Assembly: GCA_027943335.1 (NCBI GenBank) | Contig: BSBK01002080.1 | Coordinates: forward strand, 1,430,001 to 1,494,000 | Source of the DNA: Chamaecyparis obtusa | Taxonomy: Eukaryota; Streptophyta; Pinopsida; Cupressales; Cupressaceae | DNA length: 64,000 bases | Direction of reading: 5' to 3' | Part shown: positions 1-12,197 of the stretch, one piece after another | How positions within the stretch are numbered: position 1 is the stretch's first letter | Layout: every line of letters begins with the position of its first letter | Translations under genes and position numbers: made by a program | The notes under the pieces: model-generated | Databases searched by the model: none | What the model was told of the DNA's origin: nothing | What the model saw: only the letters and a program-made list of their open reading frames with translations

Positions 1-622
1 AATATCCAACAAACTTAGTATCTCGATCCGAAACTATGGTCTTTGGAAAACCATGAAGTCTCACTACTTCTCTGAAAAACAATTCTGCTATATGAACAGC
101 ATCATTAGTCTTCTTGCAGGGAATGAAATGTGCCATCTTCGAAAATCTGTCAACTACTACAAAAATTGAATCATGTCCCCGCTGTGTCCTCGGTAAACCA
201 AGAACAAAGTCCATATTGATATCCTCCCAAGGCTTCTCTGGTATAGGTAATGGCTGATACAACCCTGTATTCTGCTTCACTCCTTTCGCCATCTGACATA
301 CTCTACAACTCTGTACAAACTTCTTCACATCTTGCTGCAATTGTGGCCAATAATAATTCTCACCAACCAAAGCAAGGGTTTTATCACGACCAAAATGTCC
401 AGCCAATCCTCCGCTATGCTTCTCCTTGATGAGATTCTCCCTCATAGAACTTCGTGGAATGCACAACTGACTCCCTCTGAATAGCATATCATCCTGGATG
501 ATGAAATCCAACCATTTCGTCCTATCTAGAGTAACAGGTTCTGTACAAGCTTTCCAAGCTTCACCAAAATCAGGATCCTCTGGATACAAATTCTTGAGTT
601 CCTTGAACCCAACCACTTCAAT
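1..622 (-). pseudogene. Integrase of element H (N-terminal zinc finger and core, truncated by window edge)
   Basis: Continues in frame below the stop at 623-625 and stays open for 207 codons to the window start. An HHCC zinc-binding module is visible ([11 protein letters not shown], then SCRVCQ), followed by the catalytic core: first Asp in [14 protein letters not shown], then [11 protein letters not shown], and second Asp in [13 protein letters not shown]. The catalytic Glu lies beyond the window. Integrase would insert the element cDNA into host chromatin. The codon at 623-625 is TAG where the frame otherwise runs straight on, so this domain would only be made by readthrough. The sequence is otherwise well preserved, which suggests H is among the younger insertions here. 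Confidence 0.9.
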
Positions 623-1951
623 CTACATTTCTGTCAGCAGTAGTTGCCTTCTGCTAAGAGCATCTGCAACCCTATTAGACTTTCCACTCCTGTGTTTCAA
701 AACAAATGTATAACTCTGCAAAAACTCAACCCATTTAAAATGCCTCTGATTCAACTTTCCTTGACTATTCAAATATTGCAAAGCTTGATGATCAGTATAC
801 AAAACAAACTCCTTAGGAAGCAAATAGTGTCTCCACTTCTTTAATGCCTGAACTATAGCATAAAATTCTTGATCATAAACAGAATATTTCCTCTTGGCAT
901 CATTTAACTTCTCACTGAAATAAGCAACAGGTTTACCTTCTTGGCTCATAACAGCTCCTATTGCAGTACCACTAGCATCACAATCTACTTGAAACACCTT
1001 ATTAAAATCTGGAAGTGCTAAAATAGGTTGTTCTGTAACTTTTTGTTTCAATAATTGAAAACTCTTTTCTGCCCCACTAGTCCATTTAAACTCTTTTCTA
1101 TCCCCTCTCATTGTTTCAGTCAAGGGTCCACAAATACTGCTAAAATTTCAGATAAACTTTCTGTAAAAGCTAGCTAGACCATGAAAAGATCTTACCTCAG
1201 TAGCACTCCTTGGAGTAGGCCATTCAAGGATAGCCTGTACCTTCTCTGGGTCCATTTTTAGACCTTCTGCTGAAACTACAAATCCCAAATACACTAACTC
1301 TTTCTTCACAAAACTGCACTTCTTCAAATTAATCAACAATTTCTCTTCTCTCAGCTTCTCAAATATCATACGAATATGCATCATATGCTCCTCCAATGTC
1401 TTACTAAAGATCAAAATATCATCTAGGTAAACAATGACAAACTTACCCAAAAATTCTTTTAGAACCTCATTCATGAGCCGCATGAAAGTGCTCGGTGCAT
1501 TGGTTAGCCCAAAAGGCATGACTAACCACTCATATAGTCCTTCCTTTGTCTTGAAGGCAGTCTTCCATTCATCTCCTTCTCTGATCCGAATCTGATGATA
1601 TCCACTTTTTAGATCTATCTTTGAAAAATACACAGCTCCACTCAAACAGTCCATAATATCATCCATTCGTGGCAATGGAAACCTATACTTGATTGTGATC
1701 TTGTTTATTGCTCTAGAATCTGTACACATCCTCCATTCTCCATTCTTCTTTGGTGCTAATACCACTGGTACAGCACAGGGACTCAGACTCTCACGGATCA
1801 ATCCTTTCTGTAACAATTCATGTACTTGTCTGTTCAACTCCTCACTTTCTGCAGGTGTCATTCTGTGTGCTGCCTTGTTCGGAAAACTCGCTCCTGGGAT
1901 CAAGTCCATCTGATGACTGATCTTCTTGACTGGTGGTAATCCATCAGGCAC
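623..1951 (-). pseudogene. Reverse transcriptase and RNase H of element H
   Basis: The RT begins after the stop at 1967-1969 and includes [25 protein letters not shown], the [12 protein letters not shown] block and the polymerase active site [10 protein letters not shown] single TGA at 1145-1147 separates it from RNase H, which has the catalytic sequence FQVDCDASGTAIGAV, the Glu in YSVYDQEFYAIVQAL, the Asp in LYTDHQALQYL and the C-terminal HRSGKSNRVADALSR. All gypsy RNase H catalytic positions look intact, unlike the gypsy RNase H of elements E and B. The frame is continuous with the segments on both sides, and the internal TGA is consistent with an ancestral CGA. Confidence 0.92.
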
Positions 1952-1969
1952 GTTATCGGATACAATATC

Positions 1970-3673
1970 CTAAAACTCATTCAACAAATCTGCAACTTCT
2001 ACAGGAACATCTTCTACTTCCTCTTTACCAGCTTTTGGAATTAAAGCAAAACATACATGCTCATGCCTCATACTATCTAGGAAATTTCTTCCATCAACAA
2101 AAGTTATCCTTGCAGTACCACATACCTTTTCTTCAGTCTCCTTCAATGGTTTTAGCTTATGTCGCACTCCATCCTTTGTCAGGGAATAGGTATTCGCACG
2201 ACCATCATGTACAGCACATCTGTCAAACTGCCATGTTCTACCCAACAACATATGACATGCATCCATAGATATGATATCACACAATACCTCATCTTGGTAC
2301 CCACCAATCTTGAACTTCACCAGGCATTGTTCATTGACCATGACCTTGTGGTCATCCTGTACCCAGGCAATCCGATATGGATGTGGGTGTTTCTGTCTCT
2401 TGAGCTTCAACTTTGTCACCATCTCTTCTGAGACCAAATTGTCAGTGCTTCCACTATCGATAATCACATCACAACATTTACCTTCACATTTGCACCTGGT
2501 GCGAAACAAGCTCCTCCTTTGCTCAGGTTCATTCTCACCACTCAACAGGACTCTTCTATTAATCAACGTTTCTCCTCTTTCAGCATCTTCAGAATTTGAT
2601 GATCTGGCATCTTCATCTACATGTGCAACTCTGGCCTGGCCTTCATTTCTCCTGTCTATTCTGCCTTGGCGCTGAGGACATTCAAATGCCCTATGACCTT
2701 CTTCTCCACAGTGAAAACATGTTCCATGGAAGCCACCTCTTCCAGATCCTTGTCCTCTTCCTCTTCCTCTCTGATCTCTATTATTCTGATCCTGGAAGTG
2801 ATTGGAATTATTTCCTCGCTGATTCTGACTGCTACTAGCCTCATCCTTCTTTTTCGAATCTTCATTTCGGCCACCATATGACCGTCCACCAGATCGTCCA
2901 CCGTGACCTCTTCCGTTTTGTCTGCTCTCAAACTTCTTGTTCAGCTTTTCCTCTACTTTTAGGGAAAACTGGTATGCCTCCTCAATACTGTTCATTCGAA
3001 CCAGATTCAGCTCCTCCTGAATGCTTGGCCTTAACCCATTAAGGTATCGGGCAACTTTCTCCTTATCAGCTTCTGCATGGCCTGTTCTGATGAGAAGTCG
3101 ATAGAACTCCTCTGTATACTCCTGAACAGATCTTCCTGCTTGCTTCAAACTTTGCATTTTCTTTAGTAGGTCAAGCTCATAATCAACAGGAATGAACTGT
3201 CACTTTAATTTATCCACCATCCGATCCCATCTTGTGATTTTATCTTTCCCTCTTCTATTTCGCTCCAATTGAATTTCTTGCCACCAGATCTTCACATGAC
3301 CTTTCAGTCTGGCCTTCACAAATTTGACCCTATTAGGATCCTCAACATCTTCATACTCAAAATATTCCTCACATTCATTGATCCAGTCGATCAATTCCTC
3401 TGGGTTAAGATTTCCAGAAAATGTAGGAACCTCAATCTTAGGTCTTTTCCCAATCTTGGAAATCGCCCGAAAAAGTCTTTCTTCCTCCTGGTTCACAATT
3501 TCAGCTTCTCCTTCTTGATATTCTTCTTCGGCTTCATCCTCGCTTTCATCTCTGACATTAAGATTCATTCCTCTGTGAATCTCTTCTTGCAATGCTCGCA
3601 CTTGTCTCTGCAGCTCTCTAACCTCAGGTGTTACAACACCAGCTCTTCCGCCACGTTCCCTTCGTGGAGGCAT
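1970..3673 (-). pseudogene. Gag and aspartic protease of element H
   Basis: Start chosen at the ATG at 3671-3673, giving MPPRRERGGR, a typical chromovirus Gag opening; an upstream in-frame ATG at 3703 only adds ten residues. The capsid-like region contains FSGNLNPEELIDWINECEEYF and later LKQAGRSVQEYTEEFYRL. A basic Gly/Arg-rich linker leads to one CCHC zinc knuckle, CFHCGEEGHRAFEC (about 2677-2725). The protease has its active site in IDSGSTDNLV (about 2436-2467). One TGA at 3197-3199 interrupts Gag just after MVDKLK, where a Trp codon (TGG) is the simplest ancestor. The frame ends at TAG (1967-1969) and then continues directly into RT. Confidence 0.9.
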
Positions 3674-3760
3674 TTTCGCGATGCGCGCTGAAACCCTAGC
3701 CACGGTCCTAGTGCAAACTGCCTCACAGTCGGCGATCTAGTTACACACTCAAGAACTCCT

Positions 3761-3772
3761 GCTCTGATACCA
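3761..3772 (-). promoter_or_regulatory. Primer binding site of element H
   Basis: Minus-strand TGGTATCAGAGC, two bases inside the LTR end. It is complementary to the 3' end of plant initiator tRNA-Met and primes minus-strand cDNA synthesis. The 87-base leader from here to the Gag ATG holds nothing else recognisable. Confidence 0.93.
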
Positions 3773-3774
3773 CT

Positions 3775-4631
3775 TGATGAAGGGTGCTCCCCTTAATACC
3801 ACAAACACATAACAGAAATAGAGAAACAACAACAATATGCAAGAACAACAAATTGGCTTCTTATTATCTCCACAAATGTGGAATTACAAACTTTCAGAAT
3901 TACAATATGCAAAGCCACATGGGCATTCCCTTACAATATTCTTTAGGACAAAGCCTCGAATCAATACCTAGATCTACTACCCAGAACTATTCTGAACTGC
4001 CTAAGACAATAATACAGCCTTCCTTATATAGGCAATTTTCACCGCCTGGGAAGGTTCCAGAATTTTAGCCAATAAGGCCGACCAAACTTAGAATTATTTT
4101 TATTTTACATTTCATTACATCATAGTCAGCTCAAGATAACCTTTGAAACCCGAACAGAAATTTTGAAGAAAATTATTTTTCGCCATTTCAGGTGGCCCAA
4201 CTTCCGAAGACCATAAGTCATCACCAGTTGACCCGCTCGGCTACTATAACCCCATTTCGAAAATGCCACGAAGCACTCTACAGGCTTGACTCACGCAAGC
4301 GCCCGTCACCCAAATTTTTGACCTCATCCAGGGCCTCTAAAGCCTTCAAAACTGAGTTCAAAGTTTCTGTACCGTGCTGCCAATACCGAAAATCTTCAAT
4401 ATCTTCCAATATACACTTGATCTGGCAATGAAACTTTACTGGTAGACTTATATGACCAAAATGAACCTCCAAGAAAGAAATCAAATCATTCTGAGCACAT
4501 ACGAAAATTACCAAAAATAGTAACTTTCCATAAATAGCAGCTCTACACAAAATAGCCCTTATTGAATATAAAAATAGAAATATTTTTGGGTGATGCAAGA
4601 TTGCTCTTACACCCAGGATGCTCCTGCATCA
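3775..4631 (-). repeat. 5' LTR of element H
   Basis: An 857-bp LTR. On the minus strand it opens TGATGCAGGAGCATCC and closes GGAGCACCCTTCATCA, so the ends form a short inverted repeat around TG...CA. A TATA-like CCTATATAAGG is at about 4022-4032 (minus). The partner 3' LTR is beyond the window. Confidence 0.88.
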
Positions 4632-4959
4632 ATAACCTTCTTTGGGAAATGAGCCTACTTCATTTCTTGACTCCTAACAGGGTCTTTCCTCAAACAAGGA
4701 CTATGCAATATAATGTTTTAATGATCTCCTAACAAGGCTAGATCTTCTAACAAGGATACTATACTCTTAGTACATCATTAGTGGGTGTTAATTCCCACCA
4801 TGGTTTTACCTTTAACAAGGTTTCCTCGACAACAAATATTGTGTTATTATGTTCATTTGATTTCACATTGTTGCTATTAAAACTTGAAAGTTTAATAATA
4901 AATCATACAACTGATTCACCCCCACTCTTAGTTGTAATGGTGGACTTTTATTACTAACA
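4632..4959 (+). mobile_element. Element I: 3' part of a Ty1/copia LTR (plus orientation)
   Basis: The segment matches the right half of copia element A's LTR in order: repeated 'ctaacaagg' phrases, AGTGGGTGTTAATTCCCACC, then AACTGATTCACCCCCACTCTTAG and the LTR end CTAACA at 4954-4959. There is no primer site after it; E's LTR follows at once. It is therefore a solo LTR or the 3' LTR of an element whose left part lies beyond the H insertion and the window edge. The same block recurs in E's 3' LTR uninterrupted near 22297, which shows that this LTR inserted into E's 5' LTR. Confidence 0.8.
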
Positions 4960-7266
4960 AGTCAAAGGGAAGAAGATATCCCTTCTTCTTCTAGAGGAAT
5001 AAAAGTGCAAAAAGAAATAGGGGATTTTCTATGTCACTGGAGAATAGGCCTATAGATATTGATGCTAATTCCCCACCTCCCCAAAAGAGATAGAGGATAG
5101 AAGAAAGACCACAACATATTGAGAAATCTTATACTCCCACTCAACCACCACTTAGCTATGTTGATCAATAGGAGGTGACAAAGAAGTTACAAAGAATGGG
5201 GAGCCTAGGTCAAATTTTTATGACCTATGAGGAAATCAATGGAGTCCTTGAGACTCCCAAAGATGTAGAATTGGATTTGACTATTGGGGAGTTTGTTGGA
5301 AAGGAATTGGACCTCATCACTAAGCAATCTTGTGATGAATTTCTTGTGGATGATGCCTTTATTAAGGCTAGGGATTTTATGCAATTTTTGCAGAGAACTC
5401 ATAAAAGTCAGTTCAAGGAAACCTGTGAAAAGAGACAGGAGGAGGATCCACAAAAATACTTTACTATCATTGAGGATGAGGTAAGCAAGGAGATGATGGA
5501 GATATTTTAAAAATTTACTCCATAACTAGGGAGAGAGCTAATAAGAAATTTAGGGATACTCATCCTCCCTAAATTGGATATTGTCGATGCAATTGTCCTA
5601 AATGTTGTTAGGAAGAAGATCAAACCATTGCACAAGACCAAAGAAGAGGTAGAGAAAGCTATTAAAGGTGTTACATTTAGTGATGACAACCAATATTTTT
5701 GCATGTAGTCTTTGAGAAAGGATATAGGAAATAAGGGGAAACAAAATGTGAGAAGTGATCTCTCAGCTAGTCTTCTAGTGACAAGAATTAGTGAAACTTC
5801 AGGGGTTGAAGCCTTAGGAATAGCCCTAGAAATTGCTAAGCTTACTATGAAGGTAGAAAAGAGGGAAGCTAAAGAGGACGAGGAGATGACATTAAAAATT
5901 GAGACAGTTTTGAAAGCATATGGTGAAATCAACAAAGGAGATCAGTGAGAAGGATAGAATAATAGCAGAATTAAGGAGGCAGTTGGGAGAACAAGGTTAA
6001 ATATAGGTACCTATACAATTAAAACTCTCTTCCTCCCCTACCATACCTCCTTCATCTAGTCCTATCATTGAATACTCACCTTGTCCTCTACCTACATTCA
6101 CTCATCAAGAGCTATTGATTCAGAGAGAAATGCTAGAAGATGTCGGAAGGGCCCTTATTGAGAAAGGTAAAAGAATAAAAAGTGAGAGATAATTATTTAA
6201 TGTAGGAAAGTTAGAAGTCCATATGAAATATGAGGACAAAGTAAGAGATTCAATTTAGCATTTTTCTAAGGGCGTTGATCCAAGGGGCACTTACCAAACT
6301 AGGGAAGAATTGATAAAAAAAAATTGAATTCTTTTAAGGAGGAAGTTGCCACTATGGACCCAATTTTGGATAGGTGGGTTGCTATAAAGGATATGATAAA
6401 AAAATTTATTCTTTAAATAAGGCTCAATGGGTTGATGATGAACAAATAAAAAATACTCACAAGTTAGTTAAATTCTTGTTTGAGTTTGCAATCAAGAGGG
6501 AAAATTTGAAAAGAAAGGCATCAGTTTTCAGGGGAAGATATTATCAAGACTATTTTCAAGTGTTTCCCAATCTTTTCAAAAAGAATGGAGAAATAAAAGA
6601 CAAAAAGGTATGGCTAGGACAACTAGATGATGATTTTTTCAATTAGAGTAAGTAGCATTTTGAATGAAGACAACAACATCCCTTTTGTCCAAATAGTTGA
6701 ATTTTTGGAGAGTGCTAGGGTACACTTTGGGTCCCTTAATAAAGAAGTTCAACAGGTAAAGGTTGATTGGGATGTCTTGGTAGAGAAGAGAGATGAGGTT
6801 GTTTCTTTCCCTTGGCCCAGTGAAGAAATATATAAGTCTTGCGAAGATACTATTGGAAAAATGGTCAGCACTCCCCTCAGGATTTGTGACATGGCTTAAT
6901 GGCCTATTGTGTCTTTTATAAGTCTAGTGGTTGTATCGGGCATTAATAGATCAATCTTTTTGTGCAAAGGGAATCACTACTTGTAACAAGTGGTATTATA
7001 TCTTGGTCATAGGTTTGAATCCCCTCGAGTAACGCTGAGGGGGAGATTGTTGGAAAAATGGTCAGCGCTCCCCTTGGAATTCATGACATGGCTTAACCAC
7101 CTCCTATGTCTTCTATAAGTCTAGTGGTTGTATTAGGCATTAACAGATTAATCTTTTGGTGCAATAGAAACCACTACTTATAATAGATACATACTCTTCG
7201 GATGAAACAAAGACAAAACAAACACCCATTAAAACTACAACAGGTGGCACTTCCCTAGCTCCTTAA
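4960..7266 (+). pseudogene. U3-embedded ORF of element E, 5' LTR copy (C-terminal part, function unknown)
   Basis: A degraded reading frame parallel to 22297-24258 in the other LTR. Recognisable stretches are LQRMGSLGQIFMTYEEIN (from about 5187), AIVLNVVRKKIKPLHKTKEE, SLLVTRISETSGVEALGI, GRYYQDYFQVFPNLFKKNGE and VHFGSLNKEVQQVKVDWD. It ends at TAA 7264-7266. Stops are mostly at different codons in the two LTR copies, implying an open frame when E inserted. At 5706-5708 this copy has TAG where the 3' copy has TGA, both one G-to-A step from TGG. A TRIM interrupts the frame at 6851. I do not recognise the protein family; the composition is charged and helical with Pro/Ser-rich linkers. Confidence 0.7.
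6851..7185 (+). mobile_element. TRIM/SMART miniature LTR element, copy 1
   Basis: 335 bp: two LTRs of 138 bp (6851-6988 and 7048-7185) around 59 bp that contain a primer site (aagTGGTATTATATC, degenerate tRNA-Met type) and a purine tract GAGGGGGAGAT. Target duplication gatac at 6846-6850 and 7186-7190. The empty site is seen in the other LTR of E near 24181. Both outer ends read TATTGG and ATAATA where TGTTGG and GTAACA are expected, i.e. TG to TA and CA to TA. It has no coding capacity. Confidence 0.93.
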
Positions 7267-7998
7267 ATAAAGAAAACTATACGGTGAATTTTTAATGGAA
7301 GAATAATGACAAAGGAAACACTTGGTGGAGATAGAACTATTTTTGGAAATTGTTGCAGAAGCTTGGTGCACAAATCAGTGGATAATTTTGCAAAGTGCAA
7401 TAGAACAGCTATTTTGTACTTACTAATTTTTGTTTCATATGACATAACTTTTTTTCTTTTCATAAATGATCTATAGCTTGTTTGCAATCCTTATTTTCTA
7501 TAAAAGGATTTCCAAGATCATTTAGAGGTATCAAAACTTGAATACTTTTTCCTTGCAAGTTTTGAGTCTAGGGTATAGCATATTGTATTAGGTTATATTG
7601 TTATATGAAATAGCAAGTTCTCTGGTTTTTAGTCATTTATTGAAGTGGTTTATAATTTAAAAGGCATGGTGTATACGTGAAACATGATTCAAAGTATTTA
7701 AATACAAAATCTAGGGTTTACATCTCTCCTTTGTGTATTACTTATTTGAGTTATGAGTTCTCAAATTCATTGCATAGAATTCTTCTATGTATATGTTGTT
7801 ATTCCTCTGCTTTGATCTAGGATCAAATTAAATACCTTTGGATAGAACATAGATTATTTTGGGTTATCATAAGGATTTCTATAAGTAGTGTGAGTCTAGA
7901 GATATTTTGATCAATATCATGATAAGGTGGTGCTATTAAAGGGATCCTGAATCAATAACTTTGATTAGTTTATGTATTTCTTACTTTGCAAAAAATTA

Positions 7999-8077
7999 TA
8001 GCCCAATGGATAAGGCACTGGACAGAAATGAGTTCATTTTACAATAATAATTGCCTAATAGATTTTGGTTGTATTCC
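7999..8077 (+). other. tRNA-like stretch (A box and degenerate B box) in E's 5' LTR
   Basis: TAGCCCAATGG followed by ATAAGGCACTGG resembles the D-arm/A box of an arginine-type tRNA, and GGTTGTATTCC (8067-8077) resembles a B box with two changes. No cloverleaf can be closed, so this is a tRNA-derived remnant, not a gene. The same stretch is in E's 3' LTR and, shortened, in both LTRs of B. Confidence 0.55.
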
Positions 8078-8430
8078 TATTATTGATTAAATTTTTTAAA
8101 AGATCTATGAGGTATCGTGACCTACAAGTTGTATCCTATCAAGTGGTAATGGAGAATCAATAAGTGATTGGTTATCATTTAGTATTTTCTTACCATTTAT
8201 CTGTTATATTGAATCCAGTCCAAAGTTGTAGAAGTGAGGTTTATTTTTATTGGATTAGGAGAACCCTACTTTTTTTTTCAGAGCCAAAAGTGTAGAGGGT
8301 AGTCTTGTTCCTATAGTTGGTCCAGTCATCCTAGGTATTCATACTTGGAACTAACCATTCCTTAAAATTTGTCTATGGATGTATTGATTGTTGTCATCAG
8401 CATAAAGTTCATTTTGAAGAACCAACAAAA

Positions 8431-8448
8431 TGGTGACTCTGCTGGGGA
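8431..8448 (+). promoter_or_regulatory. Primer binding site of element E
   Basis: TGGTGACTCTGCTGGGGA starts three bases after the LTR end. It has the form of the Ogre/Tat type primer site described as matching tRNA-Arg; the tRNA identity is recalled, not tested. From here to 8751 is an AT-rich leader with no gene visible. Confidence 0.85.
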
Positions 8449-8751
8449 ATAGAGATGATATAGTCATGATAAATCTATATTAAGATCTCTTGTATTATAA
8501 ATTTGTCTAAACTAGTTAGTTACCATTGAAACACATAGAATTATTTTGCAATTCCATGGTTATGAATTATCAATGAAATTTTACCGGGATTTTGCATTAT
8601 ATTTTCTTATCATTATTTCAAGATACTCTCTTAGTATATAGATGATCTATTAAGCTAGTGTTATATTTCCCAACTTGTATTGGATGGTGAATCTCAAAAT
8701 CTTTGCAGTAGTACCGAGTGAAAATAAAAAAAATTATAACACTCTCTAGAT

Positions 8752-11143
8752 ATGAGTCACAGGAATTCTAGAGCTTGGAGGAAAGATCATCCTGAGGATA
8801 AATTAGAAGGTGAGCTTCCAAGAACCTCTAGGGATGGTCAGCCAAGGAAAGAAAGGAACGATAGAAACATGTCTCAAGCATGGAGACAAAAGAAAAATAC
8901 AAAGGAAGATGACCTAATCCATCCTATCTAAGAAGGAAATGCTTCTAAATATGAGGAGGTTGTGGATTTAGGGATGACTATTATTCTCCTCATTCTAAAG
9001 GATAGGAGGGAATAAATCATATTAAAAATCTAACAAATAGAGAATCTCAAGGACCAAATAGAAGATCAAGAAGTAAAAGCAGAGGTGGAAAAGATAGAAA
9101 TTCTCCTCCCACCCAAGGATATTCACCTTCAAAAAGCCCTCATGATCCTAGAGATAAACAAAAGGGATTTTTTATTAAAACTTCAAAATCTAAAATTACT
9201 CTCCCAGATTTTGAAGATATTTTTGAAGAAATGGTTAATTTAGAGAGAAGAATCCAAGATAAAATTGCCATCAAAAAAGAAAGAGAAAAGGAAAAGGAGG
9301 TTGAGCTAAGACAAGCTCAAATTAGGTTAGATTAATTAAGTAGGTAATTGCTAACCCTGGAAGCCATAAATTTTGTTACAGAACCTAAAATGATGAACAA
9401 TCCATTATCTACCCAGTTGTTGAAGTTATAAGACCTAAGGGTAAGGGTAAACAAGTTGCAATAGGAATCTTTATTAATGAACCTATTAGTAATAAGGTTC
9501 TCATAGATCAACTGTCCAAATTGGATAATGATCTTGAAAGTGCTAAAAGAGAAAAGGAAATACTATCCAAAGAATTAGAGAAGGAAGAACTTGAGGCTAC
9601 TACTATAGAAATGAAAAAGAAGATTTATTTTTTTAGGCAATCCTCAGGCCGTTAAAATGTGGTTAGCTCTAATTCAATACCTGGTGCAAACTCTGGAAAT
9701 TCTGCCAAGTAGGCTGCCATTGTCACACCATTAACTACTACAAATGTTGCTAACCCATTAAATAATAAAGCATCTACCTCTCAAAATGATGGATCATTGA
9801 AAAGGAGGCTAGTTCATGTGGAAAGGTACATAAAACTTATTTTTAATGGAATTCATGGTTATCCTAATTTAATTCCTCAAGAGATTAGAGAAAAGCTTCC
9901 AAGATTTACTGCTAATAATGTTGTTACATGTGAAGAGCACTTAAAGAAATTTATTGACATGATAGATAATTATAAAATCAAACATGAAGATGTAATTATG
10001 AAACTATTTTTTCAATCATTAATTGAGGATGTTAGAGACTAGTTTAGAGGACTCCCACATGACTGTGTTGGTTCATGGGATGATTTTATCAATTGTTTTA
10101 AGGACCAATATGGTGACAAAACAAATCAGTCTTTCATGTTGAATGAATTTAATAATATCAAGAAAAAACAAAATGAAGAGGTCCTTGAGTTTAATGTAAG
10201 ATTCCAAAAGGCCATGCACAAGCTTTTCCAAGTTATGAGATTAGATGAAAAGGTATGTCTAGCAACATATCTAAATTCCTTTGATGAAAATATGGGTTAC
10301 CTCCTTAGGGACAAAAATCCTAGAAACATTAGGGAGGCCCAGAGATTTTCTATAAATATTGAAACTAGCAAAAGGGTATCAGGCAAACTAGGTAGAAGAG
10401 AAGACCCTGAACCTCCTAGGTTTGGAAGGAAAGAATTAGATAAACTATCCAATATGAAACCTAAAGAGGATGATAACTTAAAAAAAATCTTGAATGTTTT
10501 AAAGGATTTGAATCCTGGTGAAAATATAATTAGGACTCAAAATATTGACAAGCCCCCTTTCAATAATTTTAATAGGAAACCTAGGTTGCAAAATTTTCCC
10601 TACCATACCCAATGGAAGGATGGGAAGCCTAAAATCTTAGAAAGGAAGGACAAGCCTAATAATAAAACCCCTGATCCATTGCAAAAGAATTCAGTTAACA
10701 TGACTGATGATGTTCCATGGTGCATAGCTTTCCAATCCCCAGATAATCCTAACCATTGTGCAGTCTCTCAACGTGTATCTAAAAATGAGGAACATGAATG
10801 TGAGGAAGATGAATCATATGATGATCATGGATGTGCTATGAATTCTTCACATTCATGGGATGAATTTGATTTTGCAGAGGAAGATGAAAACCAAGATGTA
10901 TCTAATTCCAAAAGTAGAAAGGAAGTATATCATCAACAATTTTTTTCTGATGAAGGAGAAGAAATTGAAAACATAATTTGTAATACAGAAGAGGGTGAAG
11001 AACTTATTGTATTAAGAAGACCTTTTGATGAAGAAATAACTCAAATCACTGTTGATATGGTTACTCATGGTAGGACTAATTATGTTTTAAGAAATAGGAT
11101 AGTTGGTAATGTAGATGATAGACCAACAAGATTATTTATTTAG
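8752..11143 (+). pseudogene. Gag of element E
   Basis: Opens MSHRNSRAWRKDHPEDKLEG, matching the start of B's Gag. The N-terminal half has several stops and a frameshift before 9797; it includes a coiled-coil-like charged stretch near 9500-9630. The capsid core is well kept from 9797: NVVTCEEHLKKFIDMIDNY, then FMLNEFNNIKKKQNEEVLEF and MGYLLRDKNPRNIREAQRF (10136 onward). A single TAG at about 10040 replaces a Trp seen in B (RDWFRALP). Near 10718 DVPWCIAFQSPD replaces the likely Cys pair of a zinc knuckle (B has WCIVC). The last open stretch ends at 11143. Confidence 0.85.
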
Positions 11144-11690
11144 AAAAATAATGAAGACACTAAGCAGACACAAGAAAAGAATAAAATTGTTGATGGTGTC
11201 AAGAAAATAAAAGTAATGAGGGCTGAAAATCCAAATGGTTTGAATAATTTATAAAAGGTAAAAGTAAAAACACCAGAAAAAAAAAATCCCCATTCCCCAA
11301 GTTGACAATAAGCTACAAAAGGAAGACAAGTTGAACCTAGCATCTCAGGATGAAGATAAATATATGGTTCAAAATAAGAAAGATTTATCTAATGTAAAAT
11401 ACACCCCTATTGATATGGGGTAGTTTTTGTCTTAGATTATAGTCAAGGTTCCATTAATATAAATGATGAGAATAGGTGAGCATAAAGAGAAAGCACTTAC
11501 GTGGCTAAATGGTTTTCTTTCAACAAATGTTCAAAAAATAGGAAATAATGAGACATCAAAAGGAACAAAAGATAGATCTAAAAATAAGGGGAAAGAAATA
11601 CAAGAAATGGTTTCAAAGATACACTAGATTTATCTAGATAATAATTTTGTAAACACTTCTTCAGGAGCTATTGATCCCTTTTTCTTAACA

Positions 11691-11990
11691 TTGGTTATAA
11701 ATGGAAAAATGTTAAAAAATTGTATGATTGATTTTGGAGCATCTAATACAGTTATGCCTCCTAAGGTCATGAGGTCAATGGGACTTCAGATTGATACTCC
11801 TTATGGGAGATGTCAAGCTATGGAATCCAAAGAAGTACCCATCATTGGTATAATTAAATCTTTGCCTTATAGACTTGCAGCTTATCCTGATAGATAGTTA
11901 ACCATGAGTGTCTTAGTTGTTGATATTCCTCCTCAGTATGGAATGTTGTTATAAAGAAAATGGAGTGCAGAAATGGGAGGTAGTTAACAA
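11691..11990 (+). pseudogene. Aspartic protease of element E
   Basis: The block NGKMLKNCMIDFGASNTVMP is the retropepsin active site; the usual Asp-Ser-Gly reads Asp-Phe-Gly, so it would be inactive. The rest (GRCQAMESKEVPIIG, LPYRLAAYPDR, DIPPQYGML) parallels B at 55909-56200. Frameshifts and stops lie between the Gag end at 11143 and this segment; the 11144-11690 linker is Lys/Asn-rich and shows no domain. Confidence 0.83.
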
Positions 11991-12197
11991 TGTGATTTAT
12001 CCTTTGCAAATTTCAAAATTTTTCATGATAATATTAGAGTATCCATAGAAATTATAACTTCCCATATGATTGAGGAAGAAACAAAAAATGAAAACATGAA
12101 TTGCTCTCTGGACACTAATATAAACTCCTTCCATGTGCAAAGCATGGAGGTTGAAGGAAATTTTTCTTTTGTCTAAGGATAAGAACAATATGAAAAA

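Larger units (their letters stand above)
1..4631 (-). mobile_element. Element H: Ty3/gypsy chromovirus-like retrotransposon, 3' end beyond the window
   Basis: Read on the minus strand: a 5' LTR (3775-4631), an initiator tRNA-Met type primer site, then one gag-pol reading frame running to the window edge inside integrase. The order gag, protease, RT, RNase H, integrase is the Ty3/gypsy order. The integrase and RNase H wording resembles plant chromoviruses (CRM/Reina/Tekay group), but the C-terminal chromodomain region is outside the window, so the lineage is not settled. Four in-frame stops and no frameshift were found. The element lies inside a copia LTR (4632-4959). The 5 bases after its outer LTR end are ataac, which should recur beyond the other LTR if that is the target duplication. 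Confidence 0.93.
4960..8427 (+). repeat. 5' LTR of element E, visible portion
   Basis: Aligns along its length with 22297-25553, apart from the TRIM at 6851-7185 present only here and the MITE-like insert present only in the 3' copy. It carries the C-terminal two thirds of the U3 reading frame, then a TATA box TATAAAAGG at about 7499-7507, a tRNA-like stretch at 7999-8077, and the terminus ...GAAGAACCAACA. The remaining upstream part was pushed beyond the window by insertions I and H. Confidence 0.88.

Noticed and set aside
498..3691. Several plus-strand open frames of 60-140 codons opposite element H
   Set aside because: They are antisense shadows of the gag-pol frame; no motif, and the minus strand explains the sequence.
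7999..8077. Functional tRNA gene in Tat LTRs
   Set aside because: No acceptor or anticodon stem closes, and the A-to-B box distance and B box are off; only a tRNA-derived remnant is supported.
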